A DNA stretch of 64,000 nt from Mesorhizobium kowhaii (GCF_003253745.1 NZ_MZXV01000070.1:1-64000); one strand, 5' to 3'. Positions 16,254 through 25,365 are shown, counted from the first letter of the stretch. Notes: generated from the sequence alone by a model not told the origin. Numbers and translations: made by a program.

Positions 16254-17576
16254 GTGTCAGACGACCCGTCCAATCTCGAGTTCCAGCCGCGCGCCAAGGG
16301 CAGCGTCATGGGTTTTCCCGCGCATGAGGGCCGGCCCGGTGCGCTTGGCGAGGTCCATGCCCGGCCGCATCCGCTGATCGAAAAGCCGCGTGTCCTGGTG
16401 CAACTCGCCTTCATGACCGAGGGCGGATCCAGTGTCGACCATGCGGTGCTGTCCGAACTGTCGCGGCGTCTCGGCATTGCCGCACCCGACCGCCAGGCCC
16501 GCCACCACGCCATGAAGTGGGGCAAGGGCTCGCTGCGCTGGGAGCGGCACACGGAATTCTCGACCTATCTGTGGGAAGGGCCGCTCTCCGAAAGCGGCAG
16601 GGCGCAGGAGGACTCGCCGTTCGGCAACGGGTTTTCGCCGCCAGGCACCGTCATCTCCGGCATCAGGCTCGAAATCCGCAAATGGACGCAAGCGAGCGAG
16701 CGGCTGATCGCCGCCTTCGACCCGACCAGCCTGTGCTATTCGCTGGTCGAGCGCGGCAACGCCGCCATCGTCACCGACTTCCGCCAGGATGGCGACGGCA
16801 TGACGCGTATGCTGGTGCTCGATCGCGGCCTGACGCCGGCGCGCACCGGTGCGCTGTCGCAACGGCTGATCGACATCGAAACCTACCGCACGCTGTGCAT
16901 GCTTGGCCTGCCGCTGGCGCTGACCTTGTCCGGCCGCGCGCGCCGCATCGAGGACAGGCTGGCGCAGACCACGCTGGAAATGAAGGTCGCCGAAACCCGC
17001 GACAGCCAGACACTGCTGGCCGACCTCACCGAGCTTGCCGCCGAATTGGAGGCGGACGCCGCGTCGAGCCTCTACCGCTTCGGCGCCAGCCGCGCCTATG
17101 ACGGCATCGTCGGCGAGCGGCTGGAAGCACTCGAGGAAGAAGCCGTGCCTGGTTACGACACCTGGGGTGGGTTCCTGCAGCGCCGCGTCGCGCCGGCCAT
17201 GCGCACCTGCCGCTCGGTCGAGGAGCGCCAGGCCAATCTGTCGCGCAAGCTGACCCGCGCCACGACGCTGCTGCGCACCTGGGTCGATGTCGAGGTCGAA
17301 AAGCAGAACCGCGACCTGCTGGCGTCGATGAACAACCGCGCCCGCCTGCAACTGCGCCTGCAGCAGACCGTCGAAGGCCTCTCGGTCGCCGCCGTCTCCT
17401 ATTATGTGGTCGGCCTCGTCGGCTATGTCGCCAAGGGCGCCTCGATCTTCGGCCATGCCTTCGCGCCGGAGGTCGTCACCGCTGCTTCGGTACCGGTCGC
17501 CATCGTGCTGGTCTGGTGGGGCGTTCGCCGCGTGCGTCGGATGCATTCCGAACCCGGCAAGCTGGCGGGCGAATAG
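16254..17576 (+). CDS. DUF3422 family membrane protein
   Basis: This 440-residue protein starts with GTG at 16254 and matches DUF3422 along its length: HEGRPGALGEVHARPHPLIE (about 23-43), HHAMKWGKGSLRWERHTEFS (about 83-103), TEFSTYLW and a central coiled-coil region (about 215-350). Two hydrophobic segments near the C terminus (about 378-397 and 405-427: VAAVSYYVVGLVGYVA; VTAASVPVAIVLVWWGV) anchor it in the membrane. The molecular role is unknown. It sits between the gntR-lldD operon and glcDEF and is transcribed toward glcD. Confidence 0.9.
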   Translation: MSDDPSNLEFQPRAKGSVMGFPAHEGRPGALGEVHARPHPLIEKPRVLVQLAFMTEGGSSVDHAVLSELSRRLGIAAPDRQARHHAMKWGKGSLRWERHTEFSTYLWEGPLSESGRAQEDSPFGNGFSPPGTVISGIRLEIRKWTQASERLIAAFDPTSLCYSLVERGNAAIVTDFRQDGDGMTRMLVLDRGLTPARTGALSQRLIDIETYRTLCMLGLPLALTLSGRARRIEDRLAQTTLEMKVAETRDSQTLLADLTELAAELEADAASSLYRFGASRAYDGIVGERLEALEEEAVPGYDTWGGFLQRRVAPAMRTCRSVEERQANLSRKLTRATTLLRTWVDVEVEKQNRDLLASMNNRARLQLRLQQTVEGLSVAAVSYYVVGLVGYVAKGASIFGHAFAPEVVTAASVPVAIVLVWWGVRRVRRMHSEPGKLAGE

Positions 17577-17670
17577 CCTGTATCCGCAGCGGCAGATTGC
17601 CGCTGCGGAAGCCTGTCTGACCATGACTTTGGAATCTCCACCAAAGCCGGATTTGCAACCAACGCGCTTC

Positions 17671-17693
17671 ACTGGTAAAAGATTTTGACCAGT
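17671..17693. promoter_or_regulatory. Putative GntR operator upstream of glcDEF
   Basis: A palindrome with perfect ACTGGT and ACCAGT arms separated by 11 bp has inner AAA and TTT triplets in matching positions. It ends 20 nt before the glcD start codon. The site has the same architecture as the one at 16099, so a FadR-type regulator such as the neighbouring GntR protein is the natural candidate. Confidence 0.65.
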
Positions 17694-17713
17694 CAAGCAA
17701 AACGAGGCTGCTG

Positions 17714-19210
17714 ATGTCCGGCTTGGCCATGCCGAAACCAGACGACGCCACGATGCGCCGGCGCGACGAGATCGTCGCCGACATGCGTATCATCGTGCCG
17801 GGCGAGGGCGTCGTCGACGCCGCCAATTCCATGCGGGCGTTTGAGAGCGATGGCCTGACCGCCTATCGGCAGCTGCCGCTGGTCGTCGTGCTGCCGCAAA
17901 CGGTGGCGCAGGTTTCCCGCGTGCTGAAATACTGCAATGACCGCAACATCCGCATCGTGCCGCGCGGCTCCGGCACCTCGCTGTCCGGCGGCGCGCTGCC
18001 GCTCGAGGATGCGGTGCTGCTGGTCATGAGCCGTTTCAATCGCATTCTTGCGATCGATTTCCCCAACCGCGTCGTCGTCGCCCAGCCGGGCGTCACCAAT
18101 CTCGGCATCACCACCGCCGTCGAGCAGGAGGGCTTCTACTACGCCCCCGATCCATCCTCCCAGATCGCCTGCTCGATCGGCGGCAATGTCGCGGAAAATT
18201 CCGGCGGCGTGCACTGCCTGAAATACGGCCTCACCGCCAACAACGTGCTCGGCATCGAGATGGTGCTGATGAATGGCGAGGTGATGCGGCTCGGCGGCAG
18301 TCACCTCGACGCGGAAGGCTACGACCTGCTCGGCGTCATGACCGGCTCCGAAGGGCTGCTCGGCGTCGTCACCGAGGTCACCGTGCGCATCCTCAAGAAG
18401 CCGGAGACCGCACGCGCCCTGCTGATCGGCTTTCCGACCAGCGAGCAGGGCGGCCAATGCGTCGCCGACATCATCGGCGCCGGCATCATTCCGGGCGGCA
18501 TGGAAATGATGGACCGGCCGGCGATCCACGCCGCCGAGGACTTCGTCCATGCCGGCTATCCCCTGGATGTCGAGGCGCTGCTGATCGTCGAGCTCGACGG
18601 GCCGAGCGTCGAGGTCGATCACCTCATCACCGCCGTCGAGGCGATCGCCATCCGGAACGGTTCGACCACCTGCCGCATCTCGCAGTCGGAGCAGGAGCGG
18701 TTGAGCTTCTGGGCCGGCCGCAAGGCGGCGTTTCCGGCGGTTGGCCGCATCTCGCCCGACTATTACTGCATGGACGGCACCATCCCGCGCAAGGAGCTGC
18801 CGCGCGTGCTTGCCGGCATGCGTGAGCTGTCGGAGAAATACGGTCTCGGCGTCGCCAATGTCTTCCATGCCGGCGACGGCAATCTGCATCCGCTGATCCT
18901 CTACGATGCCAATGTGCCGGGCGAACTCGACAAGGCCGAAAGCTTCGGCGCCGACATTTTGCGGCTCTGCGTCAAGGTCGGCGGCGTGCTCACCGGCGAA
19001 CACGGCGTGGGCGTCGAAAAGCGCGACCTGATGCCGGAGATGTTCAACCAGATCGACCTCGACCAGCAGATGCGGGTCAAATGCGCCTTCGATCCCAACC
19101 ATCTTTTGAATCCCGGCAAGGTCTTCCCGCAGCTTCGCCGCTGCGCCGAACTCGGGCGCATGCACATTTCTGGCGGCAAGCTGCCGTTTCCGGACATTCC
19201 GAGGTTTTGA
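17714..19210 (+). CDS. glcD: Glycolate oxidase FAD-binding subunit GlcD
   Basis: This 498-residue FAD-linked oxidase is the catalytic subunit of the GlcDEF complex, which oxidises glycolate to glyoxylate at the membrane. The FAD-binding PCMH domain shows RIVPRGSGTSLSGGALPLED (about 93-112), NRVVVAQPGVTNLGI and the GGNVAENSGGVHCLKYGLT loop. The C-terminal domain has VFHAGDGNLHPLILYD, TGEHGVGVEKRDLM and FDPNHLLNPGKVFP. ATG 17714 begins MSGLAMPKPDDATM, a normal lead for rhizobial GlcD. It is first in glcDEF, 20 nt after the palindromic operator, with a long inverted repeat before glcE. Confidence 0.96.
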   Translation: MSGLAMPKPDDATMRRRDEIVADMRIIVPGEGVVDAANSMRAFESDGLTAYRQLPLVVVLPQTVAQVSRVLKYCNDRNIRIVPRGSGTSLSGGALPLEDAVLLVMSRFNRILAIDFPNRVVVAQPGVTNLGITTAVEQEGFYYAPDPSSQIACSIGGNVAENSGGVHCLKYGLTANNVLGIEMVLMNGEVMRLGGSHLDAEGYDLLGVMTGSEGLLGVVTEVTVRILKKPETARALLIGFPTSEQGGQCVADIIGAGIIPGGMEMMDRPAIHAAEDFVHAGYPLDVEALLIVELDGPSVEVDHLITAVEAIAIRNGSTTCRISQSEQERLSFWAGRKAAFPAVGRISPDYYCMDGTIPRKELPRVLAGMRELSEKYGLGVANVFHAGDGNLHPLILYDANVPGELDKAESFGADILRLCVKVGGVLTGEHGVGVEKRDLMPEMFNQIDLDQQMRVKCAFDPNHLLNPGKVFPQLRRCAELGRMHISGGKLPFPDIPRF

Positions 19211-19249
19211 GGGTGGCAATCGTGCCCAGTGTCTCCGCCTTGGTGTTTC

Positions 19250-19415
19250 TTCGCGCCCCCCTCTGTCCTGCCGGACATCTCCCCCACAAGGGGGGAGATC
19301 AAAGGCTGGGTCCGCTTTCGCCAATCGCCAACGTTGCAGGAAGAGTGCTGTTCGCGACGCTGCCAATCTCCACACAAGTGGGGGAGATGTCCGGCAGGAC
19401 AGAGGGGGGCGCGAA
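19250..19415. repeat. Long inverted repeat (about 37-bp arms) between glcD and glcE
   Basis: A left arm from 19250 (TTCGCGCCCCCCTCTGTCCT, then GCCGGACATCTCCCCC) is repeated inverted as GGGGGAGATGTCCGGC then AGGACAGAGGGGGGCGCGAA, ending at 19415. The spacer has no gene. It is the same style of element as the one at 26877, and the arm could make a very stable RNA stem inside the glc transcript. Confidence 0.88.
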
Positions 19416-19457
19416 GGATCGCGACGCCTTTGCATTCACCAAGGGTGCGACGGCTCC

Positions 19458-20663
19458 ATGACCATCTTCACCCCAACCAATTCGGACGAAGTCCTGTCCA
19501 CCGTCGCCTGGGCCGCGGCGGAGGAATCGCCGCTCGAAATCCTTGGCCATGGTTCCAAGCGCGGCATCGGTCGTCCGCAACAGAGCGAACACACGCTCGA
19601 CCTGTCGAAACTCACCGGCGTTACGCTCTATGAGCCGGCCGAACTGGTGCTGTCAGCCAAGGCCGGCACGCCGCTGGCCGACATCGAAAAGCTGCTGGCG
19701 GAAAACGGCCAGCAGCTTGCCTTCGAGCCGTTGGATTACGGCCCGCTGTTCGGGGGCGAAGCTGGCAAAGGCACTATCGGCGGTGTGCTCGCCGCGAACC
19801 TTTCCGGTCCGCGCCGGCTGAAGGCAGGTGCTGCGCGCGATCATATCCTGGGCATCAATGCAGTTTCAGGCCGTGGCGAGGCCTTCAAGTCCGGCGGCCG
19901 CGTCGTCAAGAACGTCACCGGCTACGATCTGTCAAAATTGATGGCCAACAGCTGGGGCACGCTGGCCGCGTTCACCGACGTCACCTTCAAGGTGCTGCCC
20001 GCCGCCGAGACCGAGGTCACGCTCGCCGTCCGCGGCCTGCTCGACGATGCCGCTGCAGCCGCCATGGCCCTGACGCTCGGCTCCAGCGCCGAAGTGTCGA
20101 GTGCCGCTCATCTGCCGGAGCGGATCGCCGCGCGCGTCGCCGGCGGCACGCTCGGCAACGAGGCCGCGACTTTGCTGCGCGTCGAAGGGTTTGGCCCTTC
20201 CGTCGCCTATCGCATCGCCGCTCTGAAAACATTGCTCGGCAAGGCTGGTCCGCTGGAGGAGATTTCGGGCGAAGCTTCACGGGTGATCTGGCGCGATGTG
20301 CGCGATTGCAGGCCCTTCGCCGATGGCAGCGAGAAACCGGTCTGGCGCGTGTCGATGACGCCGGGAGAGGGCCACCAGATGGTTCTGACGCTGCGCATGC
20401 AGGCCGCCGTCAGCGCCTTCTATGACTGGCAGGGCGGGCTGGTGTGGTTGCGCATGGAAGAGGGCGATCCGGAAGCCGCTCTGCTGCGCGGGCTGTTGAG
20501 AAAACATGGCGGCGGCCATGCGACGTTGGTGCGCGCCGCACCTTCTCACCGCGCCGCCTTGCCGGTGTTCGAGCCGCAGGCACCGGCGCTGTCAGCACTT
20601 AGCGCGCGGCTGAAGCAGGAATTCGACCCAAAAAACATCCTCAATCCCGGCCGCATGGCCTAG
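19458..20663 (+). CDS. glcE: Glycolate oxidase subunit GlcE
   Basis: This 401-residue protein is the second FAD-binding subunit of glycolate oxidase. The PCMH domain is shorter than in GlcD but retains the ILGHGSKRGIGRP, VLSAKAGTPLADIEKLLAEN, and SGPRRLKAGAARDHILGINA / KSGGRVVKNVTGYDLSKLMA segments typical of GlcE. The C terminus ends FDPKNILNPGRMA. ATG 19458 reads MTIFTPTNSDEVLSTVAWAA. It is 13 nt before glcF and 247 nt after glcD, the gap being filled by a long inverted repeat that may lower or uncouple expression. Confidence 0.95.
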   Translation: MTIFTPTNSDEVLSTVAWAAAEESPLEILGHGSKRGIGRPQQSEHTLDLSKLTGVTLYEPAELVLSAKAGTPLADIEKLLAENGQQLAFEPLDYGPLFGGEAGKGTIGGVLAANLSGPRRLKAGAARDHILGINAVSGRGEAFKSGGRVVKNVTGYDLSKLMANSWGTLAAFTDVTFKVLPAAETEVTLAVRGLLDDAAAAAMALTLGSSAEVSSAAHLPERIAARVAGGTLGNEAATLLRVEGFGPSVAYRIAALKTLLGKAGPLEEISGEASRVIWRDVRDCRPFADGSEKPVWRVSMTPGEGHQMVLTLRMQAAVSAFYDWQGGLVWLRMEEGDPEAALLRGLLRKHGGGHATLVRAAPSHRAALPVFEPQAPALSALSARLKQEFDPKNILNPGRMA

Positions 20664-20676
20664 GACTAGAACAGCG

Positions 20677-22002
20677 ATGCAGACCAATTTTTCGCTTGCC
20701 CAGCTCGCCGACCCGCATGTCGCGGAATCGGAAAAAATCCTGCGCAAATGCGTGCATTGCGGCTTCTGCACCGCCACCTGCCCGACCTATGTCACGCTCG
20801 GCAACGAGCTCGATTCACCGCGCGGGCGCATCTACCTGATCAAGGACATGCTGGAGAATGGCCGCCCGGCCGACAAGGAGATCGTCACCCATATCGACCG
20901 CTGCCTGTCGTGCCTTGCCTGCATGACCACCTGCCCGTCAGGCGTCAACTACATGCATCTGGTCGACCATGCCCGCGCCCATATCCAGGAGACCTACCGG
21001 CGGCCGCTGCTCGACCGCCTGACCCGCGCCATGCTGGCCTTCGTGCTGCCCTATCCCACCCGTTTTCGCGCCGCACTCAGGCTGGCGAAGCTGGGCAAGC
21101 CGTTCATTGGCCTGTTCGAAAAGGTCCCGGCGCTGAAGCCGCTTGGCGCAATGCTCAAGCTCGCGCCGGCATCGATCCCCAAAACTTCGCCGATGGCCTC
21201 GCCGGGCCTCCATGCCGGGCAAGGGACGAAAAAAGGCCGCGTCGCAATCCTCACCGGCTGCGCGCAATCGGTGCTTGATCCCGCCATCAACGAGACGACG
21301 ATTTCGCTGCTGACGCGGCTCGGCGTCGAGGTCGTGGTGCCGCCGGGCGAAGGCTGTTGTGGCGCGCTGGTGCACCACATGGGCCGGGAGCAGGCCGCCC
21401 TTGCCTCGGCCAGGCAAAATGTCGACGCCTGGACACGCGCCATCGAACAGAGCGGGCTCGATGCCATCGTCATCACCGCGTCCGGCTGCGGCACGACGAT
21501 CAAGGACTATGGCTTCATGCTGCGGCTGGATCCGGCCTATGCCGACAAGGCCGCGCGGGTGTCGGCGCTGGCCAAGGACATCACCGAGTATCTGGCCGGT
21601 CTCGACCTGCCCGAACCGGTGCGCAAGCCGCGCACCATCGTCGCCTATCATTCGGCCTGTTCGATGCAGCACGGCCAGAAGATCACGCGCCAGCCGAAGG
21701 AATTGCTGGCCAAGGCCGGCTTCATCGTGCGCGAACCGCGCGAGGGCCATCTGTGCTGCGGTTCGGCCGGCACCTACAACATCCTGCAGTCCGAGATTTC
21801 GGCCGAGCTGCGCGACCGCAAGGTCAGGAATATCGAAGCGACAGGGGCTGCAATCGTCGCCACGGGCAACATCGGCTGCATCACGCAGATCGCGTCCGCG
21901 GCGAAAATGCCGGTGGTGCACACGATAAAGCTGCTCGACTGGGCCTATGGCGGGCCGAAGCCGGAAGGCATTCTGGAAGAGAGCCTCGTCGCCGCGGAGT
22001 AG
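20677..22002 (+). CDS. glcF: Glycolate oxidase iron-sulfur subunit GlcF
   Basis: This 441-residue subunit passes electrons from GlcD/GlcE toward quinone. The N-terminal part has two 4Fe-4S ferredoxin motifs, CVHCGFCTATCPTY (about 26-39) and CLSCLACMTTCPSGVNY (about 75-91). The C-terminal part has the CCG-type domains: LTGCAQSVLDPAIN, GEGCCGALVHHMG, ASGCGTTIKDYG, YHSACSMQHGQK and HLCCGSAGTYNILQ. It completes the glcDEF operon. No permease or malate synthase gene is next to it; folD follows convergently. Confidence 0.96.
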   Translation: MQTNFSLAQLADPHVAESEKILRKCVHCGFCTATCPTYVTLGNELDSPRGRIYLIKDMLENGRPADKEIVTHIDRCLSCLACMTTCPSGVNYMHLVDHARAHIQETYRRPLLDRLTRAMLAFVLPYPTRFRAALRLAKLGKPFIGLFEKVPALKPLGAMLKLAPASIPKTSPMASPGLHAGQGTKKGRVAILTGCAQSVLDPAINETTISLLTRLGVEVVVPPGEGCCGALVHHMGREQAALASARQNVDAWTRAIEQSGLDAIVITASGCGTTIKDYGFMLRLDPAYADKAARVSALAKDITEYLAGLDLPEPVRKPRTIVAYHSACSMQHGQKITRQPKELLAKAGFIVREPREGHLCCGSAGTYNILQSEISAELRDRKVRNIEATGAAIVATGNIGCITQIASAAKMPVVHTIKLLDWAYGGPKPEGILEESLVAAE

Positions 22003-22018
22003 AAGCCCGTCCCGGCGG

Positions 22019-22939
22019 TTATTCCGCCGCCAGCCTGTCCGCCGTGCCGTAGGTCGCCTCGTAGAGCGCGCGCTGGCGGCTCAGCGCTACCATGGTGTTG
22101 CGCAGCAGGATCGCGACCGTGATTGGGCCGACGCCGCCCGGTACCGGCGTGATCCAGGAGGCGACCTCGCGGACGCTCTCGGTGTCGACGTCGCCGACGA
22201 TACGGCTGGACCCGTCAGGCCCGATTTCGGAATTAATGCCGATGTCGATGACCGCAGCACCCGGCTTGACCATGTCGGCCTTGATCAGCCGCGGCTTGCC
22301 GACGGCGACAAACAGCGCATCGGCACGCCGCGCGTGCGCGGCAACCGATCGCGTCATGTGGTGGCAGACCGTCACCGTCGCGCCTTCGCTCATCAGCAGG
22401 AAGGCGATCGGCTTGCCGACAATTTCGGAATGGCCGACGATGACGACTTCCAGCCCCTTGAGGTCGAGGCCGGTCTCCCTCAGCAGTTCGACCGAAGCCG
22501 CCGCCGTGCAGGGGGCGAGGTCGAGCTGGTTGTAGACGATGTTGCCGATCGAAGCCGGATGCATGCCCTCGACATCCTTGAGCGGATGCACCGCCGCCTG
22601 CAGCGTCCTGACCGGGATATGCGCCGGTACCGGCCGCTGGATGATGATGCCGGTGACGCGCGGATCGGCGTTCAGGCCGTGGATGGCCGCTTCCAGCTCG
22701 CCTGATGTGATGGTGGCGGGAAAGCGCCGCTCCTCGAAATCGATGCCGGCCAGTTGCGCCTTGGCGCGCTGGTTGCGCACATAGACATCCACCGCCGCGG
22801 TGTCGCCAACAGTGATCGAGATCAGCTTGGGCGGAAAACCCTCGGCTTTGGCGATCGCCGCATCCTCGCGCACGGCGGCAATGATGCGCTGGGCAACCGG
22901 GCCGCCCTTGAGATAGCGGCTGTCGTCGGACAGGGACAT
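22019..22939 (-). CDS. folD: FolD-like methylenetetrahydrofolate dehydrogenase with substituted active-site residues
   Basis: This 306-residue protein has the FolD fold: a folate-binding N domain and a Rossmann NAD(P) domain with VVIVGHSEIVGKPIAFLLM, a VTVCHHMTR strand and the C-terminal WITPVPGGVGPITVAIL. FolD interconverts 5,10-methylene-, methenyl- and formyl-tetrahydrofolate. Aligned to E. coli FolD, Tyr50 and Gln98 are kept (Tyr53, Gln101). The catalytic Lys54 is Gln57 (YVRNQ instead of YVxxK) and Asp121 is Glu124 (KDVEG instead of KDVDG). This predicts retained dehydrogenase but weak or absent cyclohydrolase activity. ATG 22939 is chosen; the frame extends to 23041 without homology. Confidence 0.85.
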   Translation of the reverse strand: MSLSDDSRYLKGGPVAQRIIAAVREDAAIAKAEGFPPKLISITVGDTAAVDVYVRNQRAKAQLAGIDFEERRFPATITSGELEAAIHGLNADPRVTGIIIQRPVPAHIPVRTLQAAVHPLKDVEGMHPASIGNIVYNQLDLAPCTAAASVELLRETGLDLKGLEVVIVGHSEIVGKPIAFLLMSEGATVTVCHHMTRSVAAHARRADALFVAVGKPRLIKADMVKPGAAVIDIGINSEIGPDGSSRIVGDVDTESVREVASWITPVPGGVGPITVAILLRNTMVALSRQRALYEATYGTADRLAAE

Positions 22940-23073
22940 GGGTGGACTCTTTTGCTTGGTTGCCGCCGACATAGCAAAAGAACATCGGCAAGGGCAGCGC
23001 GAAAGCGAACCGTCATGCTTTTTGCGCGACGTACCGACCAAGCCCGTGTTTCGCTGGCCCTTAGGCTTCGGTC

Positions 23074-23113
23074 AAAAACGGAAAGGGCAGCGCGGTTTCC
23101 CGTGCTGCCCTTC
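23074..23113 (-). terminator. Probable terminator of the L,D-transpeptidase gene
   Basis: Read on the reverse strand, AAGGGCAGCACGG and CCGCGCTGCCCTT form a long stem around a GAAA loop, followed by TCCGTTTTTG. It lies about 100 nt downstream of the transpeptidase stop and before folD. Confidence 0.55.
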
Positions 23114-23210
23114 CTGACTGGCCGCATCCCCATCCGGCCCGTCCCCCGTTATCTCTGGACTGGCCGCGAAAAGCGAGTTGCTTTGCCGGCCAAGTGATTC
23201 GCAACCCGGA

Positions 23211-23954
23211 CTATATCACCTCGACCGTGGTTCCGACATTGACGCGTTCATAGAGGTCGACGACGTCCTCGTTGCGCATGCGGATGCAACCCGACGACAC
23301 CGCGCCACCGATCGTCCATGGCTGGTTGGTGCCGTGGATGCGATATTCGGTCGTGCCGATATAGAGTGCGCGTGCGCCGAGCGGGTTCTCCATGCCGCCG
23401 GCCAGATAGGTCGGCAGGTAGCGGCCCTTGGCGGCTTCACGCTTGATCATCTCCGCCGGCGGGCGCCAGTCCGGCCACTCGCGCTTGTTGGTGATCTTGT
23501 GCGTGCCCGACCATTCGAAGCCGGGTTTACCGGTGCCGACGCCGTAGCGCCTTGCCTTGCCGTTCTTCTCGATCAGAAAGAGGAAATTCTGCGTCGTATC
23601 GATGACGATCGTGCCCGGCTTCTGCGGGCCGTCATAGGCGACTTCCTGCGGCAGGTAGATCGGGTTGATCTGCGGACGCATGACCATGCGCTTGGACTGC
23701 GGCTGCACCGCCGCCGTGTGCACCCGGTCGGGCTGCGCCGGCTGTGCGTAGCGCAAGCGCGGTTGCTGCACGACCTGGTGGTTCTGCCGAACGATGCCGG
23801 GCGCATGGCCAAGCTGCAGCACCCAGGGGGCGGAAAGGTCGGGGCTCACCATCACCGGCGGCCTGTCGGCATAGCGGTCGCCGGCGGTTGACGGCGTGAC
23901 GCCAGCGGCAAACACAGCCACCGTGCCGAGTACGGGAAACAGAACTGTCTTCAT
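23211..23954 (-). CDS. L,D-transpeptidase (YkuD domain)
   Basis: This 247-residue exported protein has a hydrophobic signal sequence (about residues 1-24, VLFPVLGTVAVFAAGV then an Ala-Gly site), a Pro/Gln-rich linker, and a YkuD catalytic domain (about 115-247). The domain holds GTIVIDTTQNFLFLI, YGVGTGKPGFEWSGTH and the active-site YRIHGTNQPWTIG followed by SSGCIRMRNEDV, with the nucleophilic Cys in SGCIRM. Such enzymes make 3-3 cross-links in peptidoglycan or attach proteins to it in the periplasm. The start at 23954 has AAGGTGCG upstream. It is monocistronic. Confidence 0.93.
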   Translation of the reverse strand: MKTVLFPVLGTVAVFAAGVTPSTAGDRYADRPPVMVSPDLSAPWVLQLGHAPGIVRQNHQVVQQPRLRYAQPAQPDRVHTAAVQPQSKRMVMRPQINPIYLPQEVAYDGPQKPGTIVIDTTQNFLFLIEKNGKARRYGVGTGKPGFEWSGTHKITNKREWPDWRPPAEMIKREAAKGRYLPTYLAGGMENPLGARALYIGTTEYRIHGTNQPWTIGGAVSSGCIRMRNEDVVDLYERVNVGTTVEVI

Positions 23955-24167
23955 CGGAACGCACCTTGATCGTCTGATACAACCGGGTGGAAACGCCCGC
24001 CGGTTCAGCGATTATTGGCGCGGAAGCAGCAACCGAAACATGAATCGGAATGCGTAAAATGCGTAAGTGTCAGTAAAGCTTTTGGTGTGGTTACCGCCGG
24101 GTTCAGGAATCTGGTAAAGCCGCAGTAAATGCAGTGCAAAGGCGCATTAACGAACGGATTTTTGGCT

Positions 24168-24806
24168 ATGGAAAAGGAAAACACCGGTCTGCTTGCCGGT
24201 CCCGACGGTGTCGCGCGCTGCTTCTGGCACGGCAATCTGCCTGATTATCTGCACTACCACGACCATGAATGGGGCCGGCCTGTCGCCGACGACCGCAGGC
24301 TGTTCGAAAAGATCTGCCTCGAAGGCTTTCAATCGGGCCTGTCGTGGCTGACCATCCTGCGCAAGCGCGAGAATTTTCGCGAGGCCTTCGCCAATTTCGA
24401 ATTCGACAAGGTTGCCGCCTTCACCGACAAGGATGTCGAGCGCCTGCTTGGCAATGCCGGCATCATCCGCCACCGCGGCAAGATCGTCTCGACCATCAAC
24501 AACGCCAAGCGCGCCCGCGAGATGGCCGATGAATTCGGCTCGCTGGCCGCCTGGTTCTGGAAGTTCGAGCCCGGCAAGGACGAGCGGCCCGAAATCGTCG
24601 ATCTCGCCCATCTGCGCGCCAACCCAACCACGGCAGTCTCGGCCCGGATTTCGAAGGAACTGAAGAAGCGCGGCTGGAGCTTTGTCGGCCCGACCACGGT
24701 CTACGCCTTCATGCAGGCCATGGGCCTGGTCAACGACCATCTCGAGGGCTGCGTCTGCCGCAGGCAAGTCGAGAAGGAGCGGAAGGCTTTTAAGCGGCCG
24801 AAGTAG
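24168..24806 (+). CDS. tag: DNA-3-methyladenine glycosylase I (first copy)
   Basis: This 212-residue HhH-fold glycosylase excises 3-methyladenine from alkylated DNA. Zinc and active-site positions match E. coli Tag: RCFWH, YHDHEWGRP, LFEKICLEGFQSGLSWLTIL, GNAGIIRHRGKI, KELKKRGWSFVGPTTVYAFM and NDHLEGCVC. The frame opens at 24129; ATG 24168 (MEKENTG) is used because the upstream 13 residues are not family-like, and either is possible. A second, more diverged tag gene lies at 51088 in the accessory part of the window. Confidence 0.93.
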   Translation: MEKENTGLLAGPDGVARCFWHGNLPDYLHYHDHEWGRPVADDRRLFEKICLEGFQSGLSWLTILRKRENFREAFANFEFDKVAAFTDKDVERLLGNAGIIRHRGKIVSTINNAKRAREMADEFGSLAAWFWKFEPGKDERPEIVDLAHLRANPTTAVSARISKELKKRGWSFVGPTTVYAFMQAMGLVNDHLEGCVCRRQVEKERKAFKRPK

Positions 24807-24861
24807 AGGCTCTTACCTCCCCTTGTGGGGAGGCCGCGCCAAAGGCGCGGGTGGGGCAATC

Positions 24862-25116
24862 TCAGGTGCCGTTGGCGCTGGCCAGCACCAGCCCGGCGAC
24901 AATCGCCACCACCGTGGCCACGGTCGGGTAGATCACCAGCAGGCCGGTCATCAATGCGTCGCGCATCGATGGTCCCTTGCTGGTGCCGGCCGGTATCTCG
25001 AACGGACCGGCGGCCTGGCTGACCATTTTCTGAGCGTGGATGTCGGCTGCACGCAGGCGCGAGGGCAATTCGCCTGCATCGCCGTCAATGGCATGGAATC
25101 TTGCTGTGCTGGTCAT
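24862..25116 (-). CDS. Small membrane protein, unknown function
   Basis: This 84-residue frame has a polar first half (MTSTARFHAIDGDAGELPSR and an RAADIHAQKMVSQ helix) and a strong hydrophobic helix at about 56-79 (MTGLLVIYPTVATVVAIVAG). AAGGGG lies 9 nt before the ATG. It is antisense to nothing else and lies between tag and hisS. It is a plausible single-pass inner-membrane protein; I do not recognise the family. Confidence 0.6.
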   Translation of the reverse strand: MTSTARFHAIDGDAGELPSRLRAADIHAQKMVSQAAGPFEIPAGTSKGPSMRDALMTGLLVIYPTVATVVAIVAGLVLASANGT

Positions 25117-25365
25117 GGCCCGAACCCCTTCGTGTCGCCGCGGGTTATCGGCTGCGATTGTGTCGGCACGATGCCGCGCTCATGGCGGGATTGTTTCATT
25201 CTCGGTGCGTTTCTGTTTCAGGGCGGTTCGGTTCTGCCTTCTCCCGGCAGGAGAGGCAAGGCGGCAAACCCTTGCCGCACAAAGCTGCATCGGTTAGGAC
25301 ACGCGCGCTGCGGAAGTAGGAAATTTCCTACTACACAGCGCCACGAAACACCGAGTACCCATTCC

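Noticed and set aside
17693..19435. 580-residue reverse frame opposite glcD
   Set aside because: It is a product of GC3 bias; glcD on the forward strand has all family motifs.
24682..25365. Upstream extension of the hisS frame
   Set aside because: It overlaps the end of tag and a reverse-strand small gene, and hisS homology begins at 25366.
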